The position numbers were made by a program, and so were the translations under genes. DNA of 64,000 bases from positions 6,404 to 70,403 of the forward strand of contig JANLYO010000195.1 of NCBI GenBank assembly GCA_031365665.1, read 5' to 3'. The notes under the pieces were generated by a model that saw nothing but the letters and a program-made list of their open reading frames with translations, did not search any database and was not told the DNA's origin. This DNA is from JANYCG01 sp031365665. GTDB lineage: Bacteria; Pseudomonadota; Gammaproteobacteria; Burkholderiales; Burkholderiaceae_C. Each line of letters starts with the position of its first letter. Within the stretch, counting starts at the first letter, position 1. This document shows, one piece after another, positions 59,232-64,000 of the stretch.

Positions 59232-60272
59232 ATGAAGTACAAGAAAACTCTCGTTGATCTTGAAAGGGTCGCCATCAAATGGTGGCCCAAAGCCTTGGAG
59301 GAGCAAGTTGCCCATAGCAGCGTTATTCCGAAGCTTATTCAGACACAAGATCAATTTATTTCTATTTTGAAACTGTCAGGCAACGCCCCTGAGCAAATTT
59401 TCAGTGTGATTGAGGCAAGTGAATTGCCTCCCAATCTTTTTCTAAAGCACTTGGTCGTCCTGGCGGATTACGGGGGCGAGCTGATCAAGCGGCTGGGCAA
59501 AGAGTTCGAAGACGTTTTTCCACGGGACGCCAAAACCAAAAAGCGGCGACTTCAATTCGTTTTCCGGGGAGAAACACATCACTACACATTCAAAGCGCTA
59601 CCCGTCACAAGCCTTAGCAATGCAAAGCTAAAGATCGACGGCAAGGCAATCGTCAAAGCGACGAAGCTTGACGACCTCTATAAAGACATGATCATGGTCT
59701 TGCTTTTCGGAGGAGTGTCAACGGCCAGTGACTTGGCGGCGCTTGAGCGATGCGATTTGGGTGGTTTGATGGGCAAGCCAGATGAAATCGATCTCTACGT
59801 CAAGCAAAAGTACATCCAAGTTAGCCGCATTACGACTGGTGCGCGGGCGAACAGCCTCGGACAAATCGCGCAAATTTACGTTGCTGATTACCTGAGAAGC
59901 AAACTGGACGATTCGTACGCGGTACAAAGCAACGGCAAGGTAAAACTCAGGACCTACGACAGCGACGCAGGAATGCCGTTTGACGTCGTCGTTAGGCGCG
60001 GCGCGCGGGTCGTTGGCGTTGAGGTTAGTTTTCAGGTGACGTCCAACAGCCTGATTGAGCGCAAAGCAGCACTCGCAGAAGATCGCTTGGCTCAAATGAG
60101 CAAAGAAGGTCATTTCATCGCTTATGTCTTGGATGGCGCTGGCAACTTCAGTCGAAGCTCTGCATTGACGACTCTTTGCCAATCAAGCGACTGCACTGTG
60201 GCTTATTCAGCAGGCGAATTGGACACGCTCGTTGATTTCATTCAGGGGAAGCTCAATGATTCGCTTCGTTGA
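59232..60272 (+). CDS. Putative type II restriction endonuclease (unidentified specificity)
   Basis: 346-residue protein paired with a C5-methyltransferase by a 17-base overlap. It shows a possible PD-(D/E)XK core: MPFDVVVRRGARVVGVEVSFQ with D251 and E264 and an ExS instead of ExK ending. This is followed by SNSLIERKAALAEDRLAQM and GHFIAYVLDGAGNFSRSSALTTL. The N-terminal 200 residues match no family that I recognise. Low GC compared with metH next door indicates import. Restriction activity is inferred from context and the motif; the recognition site is unknown. ATG 59232 follows a dyad. Confidence 0.72.
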   Translation: MKYKKTLVDLERVAIKWWPKALEEQVAHSSVIPKLIQTQDQFISILKLSGNAPEQIFSVIEASELPPNLFLKHLVVLADYGGELIKRLGKEFEDVFPRDAKTKKRRLQFVFRGETHHYTFKALPVTSLSNAKLKIDGKAIVKATKLDDLYKDMIMVLLFGGVSTASDLAALERCDLGGLMGKPDEIDLYVKQKYIQVSRITTGARANSLGQIAQIYVADYLRSKLDDSYAVQSNGKVKLRTYDSDAGMPFDVVVRRGARVVGVEVSFQVTSNSLIERKAALAEDRLAQMSKEGHFIAYVLDGAGNFSRSSALTTLCQSSDCTVAYSAGELDTLVDFIQGKLNDSLR

Positions 60273-61611
60273 TTTGTTTGCCGGCATCGGCGGTATCCGA
60301 TTGGGCTTTGAACAAGCCATGGGTGATATCGGACTGGACTGTGAGTGCGTACTTTCTTCGGAAATCGACGCACACGCTCAAGAAACATATCGACTGAATT
60401 TTGGTGAAAAGCCGCGTGGAGATATTTACAAAATACAGAGCTTTCCCGCCTTTGACTTTTTGCTTGCAGGGTTTCCATGTCAACCGTTTTCGTATGCTGG
60501 GAAACAAAAAGGATTTGGCGATACGCGTGGGACACTTTTTTTCGAGATCGAACGCCTGCTGGCTACCCATCAGCCAAAGGGATTTTTGCTGGAAAATGTT
60601 CGCGGTTTGACAACCCATGATGGCGGTCGAACCTTAAAAACCATAGTGGAAAAATTGGAGGGCCTGGGGTATGGCGTTAGCTGTCTGTTGCTCAATAGCT
60701 CTGATTTGAATGTCCCCCAAAACCGGGTGCGCGTTTACATTGCAGGAATCAAGGGCAGTCAGCCCATTATGACTTTGCAATCTAACCGAGGAGCGACCGA
60801 CTCCCATCAATACAAGCGTCAGCGCAAGGTCAAGAGTTTGTTTGATACCGATAACTCGTTGGTCGTCCGCGATATTTTGGAGCCAAATCCGCCTTCCTCA
60901 TACGATTGCACGACACTCTTTCAGAGGCGGGTGCAAACTGCTTTGAAACAGAAGAATTTGTCTATTAATGGCGTTCGTCTGATTGATTTTCGGAATGGGA
61001 ACTCGATTCACTCATGGGAGCTCGGAATTAAAGGCGACTGCTCTAAAGAAGAGGTTGAGTTTATGAATGCCCTTATCGCCAATCGGCGGAAGAAAAAGTT
61101 CGGCTCTCATCAAGACGGAAAGAACTTGAGCCGCGATCAAATTGAGAGCTTTTTCAAACACCCTGAACTCAACCAAATCATAAAATCGTTGGTAAAGAAG
61201 AAATATTTACGCGAGCGCGATAGTTTGTTCAACCCCGTCTCCGGCAATATGTCGTTTGAGGTCTTTAAATTTCTGGATCCTGACAGCATTTCGATCACCT
61301 TGGTCACCAGTGACGCACATAAGTTAGGCGTGACGCACCGAGGCCGAATGAGGCACATCACACCAAGAGAGTGCGCTCGAATTCAAGGTTATCCTGACAC
61401 TTTTCAACATCATCCTGTTGATTTGCACGCTTACCGGCAATTCGGAAACTCGGTTTCTGTTCCGGTTATTAAGGCGGTTGTCACCGACTTGTTTTCCCAC
61501 AATTCGTTCTCAGAGTTATTTCGAAATACCGCCCCAAGAGACCACCCAGAGCAGAGGCAAATTGCTCGATCTGGTCAGCGTCAAAATATTCACTCAAGTG
61601 TACCGGTGTGA
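60256..61611 (+). CDS. dcm: DNA (cytosine-5) methyltransferase of second restriction-modification pair
   Basis: 451-residue C5-methyltransferase. Motif I RFVDLFAGIGGIRLGFE, IV GFPCQPFSYAGKQKGF (C75), VI LLENVRGL (E113), VIII NVPQNRVRVYIAGI, then a long variable target-recognition region (about 170-340), IX ITPRECARIQGYP and X YRQFGNSVSVPVI. GGGGAAGC precedes ATG 60256, which lies inside the restriction gene. It differs from the enzyme at 13108 throughout the variable region, so the two must have separate specificities. The last 30 residues are not conserved. Confidence 0.93.
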   Translation: MIRFVDLFAGIGGIRLGFEQAMGDIGLDCECVLSSEIDAHAQETYRLNFGEKPRGDIYKIQSFPAFDFLLAGFPCQPFSYAGKQKGFGDTRGTLFFEIERLLATHQPKGFLLENVRGLTTHDGGRTLKTIVEKLEGLGYGVSCLLLNSSDLNVPQNRVRVYIAGIKGSQPIMTLQSNRGATDSHQYKRQRKVKSLFDTDNSLVVRDILEPNPPSSYDCTTLFQRRVQTALKQKNLSINGVRLIDFRNGNSIHSWELGIKGDCSKEEVEFMNALIANRRKKKFGSHQDGKNLSRDQIESFFKHPELNQIIKSLVKKKYLRERDSLFNPVSGNMSFEVFKFLDPDSISITLVTSDAHKLGVTHRGRMRHITPRECARIQGYPDTFQHHPVDLHAYRQFGNSVSVPVIKAVVTDLFSHNSFSELFRNTAPRDHPEQRQIARSGQRQNIHSSVPV

Positions 61612-61747
61612 CGTTTATTGCATCTGCTTTTTCAGTTGTTAATTTTTGAATTCCGGCGAATCTCAAAAATAAAAAGAAACGTTTTCAACGCGCTGCTCGC
61701 GGTGTCATATGCTGCCTTCCTTGGCAGGCGCTTAATATCTGGAAATT

Positions 61748-62752
61748 TCAACCCAAAACCTCCCAGCCGCCGTTTTTCTCCGACGCAAACAGCGCGTCAA
61801 TCACGCGCATATTGCAAATTGCATCGTCCAGACCATAGGGAAGTGAAATCTCGCCCCGTACGGCGCGTGAAAACGCATCACCTTGCAGGGTGTACTGGTC
61901 ACACGGCGCAAGGGTTTCGATGACGGCGGCGCGGCCGCCGATGATTTTGCCGTCATCCAGAGACAAACGCATCGCTTCACCGGGCGGTGCATTGAAAGGG
62001 ATTTCGATCTCCAAACGTTGTTTCGTGCCGATGGCCTGCACGCGCTGAAACGGTGTGGACTGGGTGCCGACAGTGAAATCGAGCCGCCGGCCATCGCCAA
62101 AATCCAGCAAGGCGCTGACGAGGCAGTCGGTTTTGAACACCGGGTCACGCTCTATCAGCGCCATCACACGCAACGGCTCGGCCTCAAACAGAAAACGGCC
62201 GGCGACGATGGCGTAACAGCCGATGTCATACAGAGCGCCACCGCCGTTCTCGGGTTTGTTGCGGATGTTGTGGGCATCTTGATTGTTGTAGCTGAAGGCC
62301 ACCTGCACGCAGCGCAACTCGCCGAGTTCGCCTGCGCGCACCAGATCGCGCGCGCGCAGCCACTGCGGGTGAAAACGCACCATGAAGGCTTCCATGATGT
62401 GCACCTGGCCCGCCACTTCACGCACCTGAGCCGCTTCGTTTGCGTTCATGGCGAAGGGTTTTTCGCACAGCACGTGTTTGCCGGCGCGCGCGGCCTTCAG
62501 CGTCCATTCGACGTGTAAATCGTTGGGCAAGGGGTTGTAGATGGCTTCGATGTCAGGGTCGGCCAGCAGGTCTTCGTAACTGCCGTAAGCCTTCTTGATG
62601 CCGAGTTTGCCAGCCCAGCTTTTGGCCGAATCGATGTTACGCGAGGCGATGGCGTCGATGCTGCACCACTCGCCCTTTTGCATCGCCGGGATGACTTTTT
62701 CCCAGCCAATCTTGGCGGTGCTGAGTACGCCCCAGCGGACTTTGCAGGTCAT
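61748..62752 (-). CDS. Gfo/Idh/MocA-family NAD(P)-dependent oxidoreductase
   Basis: 334-residue sugar- or polyol-type dehydrogenase. N-terminal Rossmann fold VRWGVLSTAKIGWEKVIPAM, the EKP motif in HVLCEKPFAMNANEAA (catalytic Lys), and C-terminal domain with NGGGALYDIGCYAI including the catalytic-His region. ATG 62752 is preferred because the family begins five residues before RWGVLST; ATG 62779 in frame is an alternative. It is monocistronic. Substrate is unknown. Confidence 0.88.
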   Translation of the reverse strand: MTCKVRWGVLSTAKIGWEKVIPAMQKGEWCSIDAIASRNIDSAKSWAGKLGIKKAYGSYEDLLADPDIEAIYNPLPNDLHVEWTLKAARAGKHVLCEKPFAMNANEAAQVREVAGQVHIMEAFMVRFHPQWLRARDLVRAGELGELRCVQVAFSYNNQDAHNIRNKPENGGGALYDIGCYAIVAGRFLFEAEPLRVMALIERDPVFKTDCLVSALLDFGDGRRLDFTVGTQSTPFQRVQAIGTKQRLEIEIPFNAPPGEAMRLSLDDGKIIGGRAAVIETLAPCDQYTLQGDAFSRAVRGEISLPYGLDDAICNMRVIDALFASEKNGGWEVLG

Positions 62753-63025
62753 TTTGTTGATTTTTCCAATAGGCGTCATGCCATTCAGGCTCAGTGTGCC
62801 AGATGCAGGCTGTTGGATCGGCGGATTGCTTTAGGGGCGCTGAGATCTGATCGTCGTCTTCGTGAACTTGCTGGCCGCGCACGAAAGAGTGTCGAGGCTG
62901 CGAAGGTGAGGGCCATCCAATGAAAGTTAACGGGTTGCTCGTCTCTGATACGCAGGAGCAGGAGACTGCCTCGGGGGACATTCCCATAGCTGCCCGCCCC
63001 GGTCTCTGCGGCTCGCCCCTTGAAT

Positions 63026-64000
63026 TTACCGCCCAGAACGCGCCAAATACCGCTTGCGCACAAAAAACATCGAGGTGCCCAGGGCGATCAGAACCATCGC
63101 GCCAAAAATCCACCAGAACGCGCCTTTTTGGTGAACCAGCGGCATGAATTCAAAGTTCATGCCGAAAAAGCCGGTGATCAGGTTCAGCGGCAAAAAGATG
63201 GCGGTCAGCACCGTCAGCGTGCGCATGATGTCGTTGGTGCGGCTGCCTTGCACGCTGAAGTGGATCTGCACGGCGGTTTCGGCGCTTTGCTCCAGGCGGC
63301 GCACGTGGTGCACCACACGTTCGATGTGCTCCAACACGTCGCGGCTGCGCACTTGCAGCAGGTCGCGCTCGCGCGCGGCTGCGGGGGTTTCGGCTTCTGG
63401 CCAGGTTTTGAGCGCCTCGTTCCAGTCCTGGATGGCCGAGCGCTGGTCTTCGCAGACCTCGTCCAGGTAATGCAGGCTGCGCCGCGCTTCCAAGAGCGAG
63501 CGCCAGTTGTTGAAACGGGTGCTGGGGTTGATGAGCTCGCCCTCCCAGTGGTCCAATTGGTGGGTCAACTCGCGGCGCAGCTCCAAAAAGCCATCAACGA
63601 TCTGGTTCACCACGCGCAGCATCAAATCGGCCGGGCTGGTTGGCAGGCGGCTGCCGGCGGTGCGGTTGTCGGCGTTGCCCGAACTCAGCAGGCGGTTGGC
63701 AAAGGCGTCGCGCACCGCGCCGTCCAACGGGTGCACGCTGAGCACCACGCGGTCAAACACGGCAAAGCCGACCGGTGTGGTGTCGATGCGTTTGAGCACC
63801 GGGGGGCCGCCGCGCGCCATCGCGTGAGGCGGTGGCAAGGTTGGGGCGGGGGGCGCTTTAGCCACCGCCTCCACCGCTTCCACCGCCGTTACCGTGCTTG
63901 CCGCCGTCGCTGTCACGGCGCCAACCCCCGCTGCCAGGCGGCGGAACACCAGCACGTCGTACTGCAAGGTGAAGTCGTAGTGTGAGGGCAGGTGGGGATT
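63026..64000 (-). CDS. CorA/ZntB-family divalent cation transporter, 5' end beyond window
   Basis: 325 codons are visible and the frame is open to base 64000, so the start is outside. The C-terminal membrane part has ITGFFGMNFEFMPL, where GMN is the CorA selectivity motif, after helix VLTAIFLPLNL, and ends in helix FWWIFGAMVLIALGTSMFFV. The large cytoplasmic domain precedes it; an Ala/Val/Thr-rich stretch (GAVTATAASTVTAVEAVEAVAKAPPAP) near the visible beginning is atypical and probably a linker. Mg2+, Ni2+ or Zn2+ transport is possible. Confidence 0.88.
   Translation of the reverse strand, partial: NPHLPSHYDFTLQYDVLVFRRLAAGVGAVTATAASTVTAVEAVEAVAKAPPAPTLPPPHAMARGGPPVLKRIDTTPVGFAVFDRVVLSVHPLDGAVRDAFANRLLSSGNADNRTAGSRLPTSPADLMLRVVNQIVDGFLELRRELTHQLDHWEGELINPSTRFNNWRSLLEARRSLHYLDEVCEDQRSAIQDWNEALKTWPEAETPAAARERDLLQVRSRDVLEHIERVVHHVRRLEQSAETAVQIHFSVQGSRTNDIMRTLTVLTAIFLPLNLITGFFGMNFEFMPLVHQKGAFWWIFGAMVLIALGTSMFFVRKRYLARSGR

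Noticed and set aside
1..64000. CRISPR arrays, prophage genes, rRNA or tRNA genes
   Set aside because: I saw no regularly spaced repeats, no phage structural or integrase genes and no rRNA-like stretch. tRNA genes were not found by eye, but a covariance scan was not possible.

Overview
The window looks like chromosome of a GC-rich betaproteobacterium, most likely Burkholderiales/Comamonadaceae (Rhodoferax/Polaromonas-like). The signs are a Bug/TctC substrate-binding protein, a split MetH under an S-adenosylhomocysteine (SAH) riboswitch, a PEP-CTERM protein behind an RpoN-type promoter, a glnK-amtB operon with a TorF-type porin, and short dispersed repeats of the kind I associate with this family. 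The assignment comes from gene content and was not tested by a search.

Bases 1-20,500 are an accessory region. It holds three panE-like reductases (one cut by the window edge, one broken by a short GC-rich repeat), four toxin-antitoxin loci (FitAB/VapBC-like, brnTA, Phd-PIN, parDE), a Fic protein, an IS1595-type insertion sequence and a decayed glutathione transferase. Its centrepiece, 8289-14469, is a four-gene overlapping operon: cytosine methyltransferase, MORC/MutL-like GHKL ATPase, Z1-domain helicase-like ATPase and PD-(D/E)XK nuclease. This resembles Mza-type defence but no AIPR gene is present.

Bases 20,600-27,900 hold a tightly packed six-gene operon: carotenoid-cleavage-type oxygenase, acyl-CoA synthetase, alpha/beta hydrolase, periplasmic binding protein, nitronate monooxygenase-like protein and thiolase. 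It reads as a catabolic route for an unidentified alkene or aromatic substrate. From 28,000 to 43,000 the content is mostly housekeeping and metabolic: alr, lplT, glutathione peroxidase, a WYL regulator, a molybdenum hydroxylase with its own TetR regulator and a clear operator, glcEF, a gluconolactonase-like protein, aldose 1-epimerase and a membrane-anchored methyltransferase.

Bases 43,000-47,000 hold a nitrogen-control unit (torF-like porin, glnK, amtB) behind a sigma-54 promoter with candidate NtrC sites. Then come comM, transporters, a second acyl-CoA synthetase, a lipoprotein with a structured 5' leader, a PEP-CTERM protein and metH. A second restriction-modification pair (59,232-61,611) sits directly upstream of metH. 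The window ends with a Gfo/Idh/MocA oxidoreductase and a partial CorA-type transporter.

A dispersed AT-rich repeat (TAGCAA-like hexamer, then 17 bases ending in CG) recurs at least eight times with fixed spacing. Two copies lie in frame inside genes (an MFS transporter and glcE), with a weaker related stretch inside metH. Three full copies also carry a CCCA-N3-TGGG palindrome 83-85 bases downstream. The IS1595 element sits in a palindrome at the matching place of a fourth copy.
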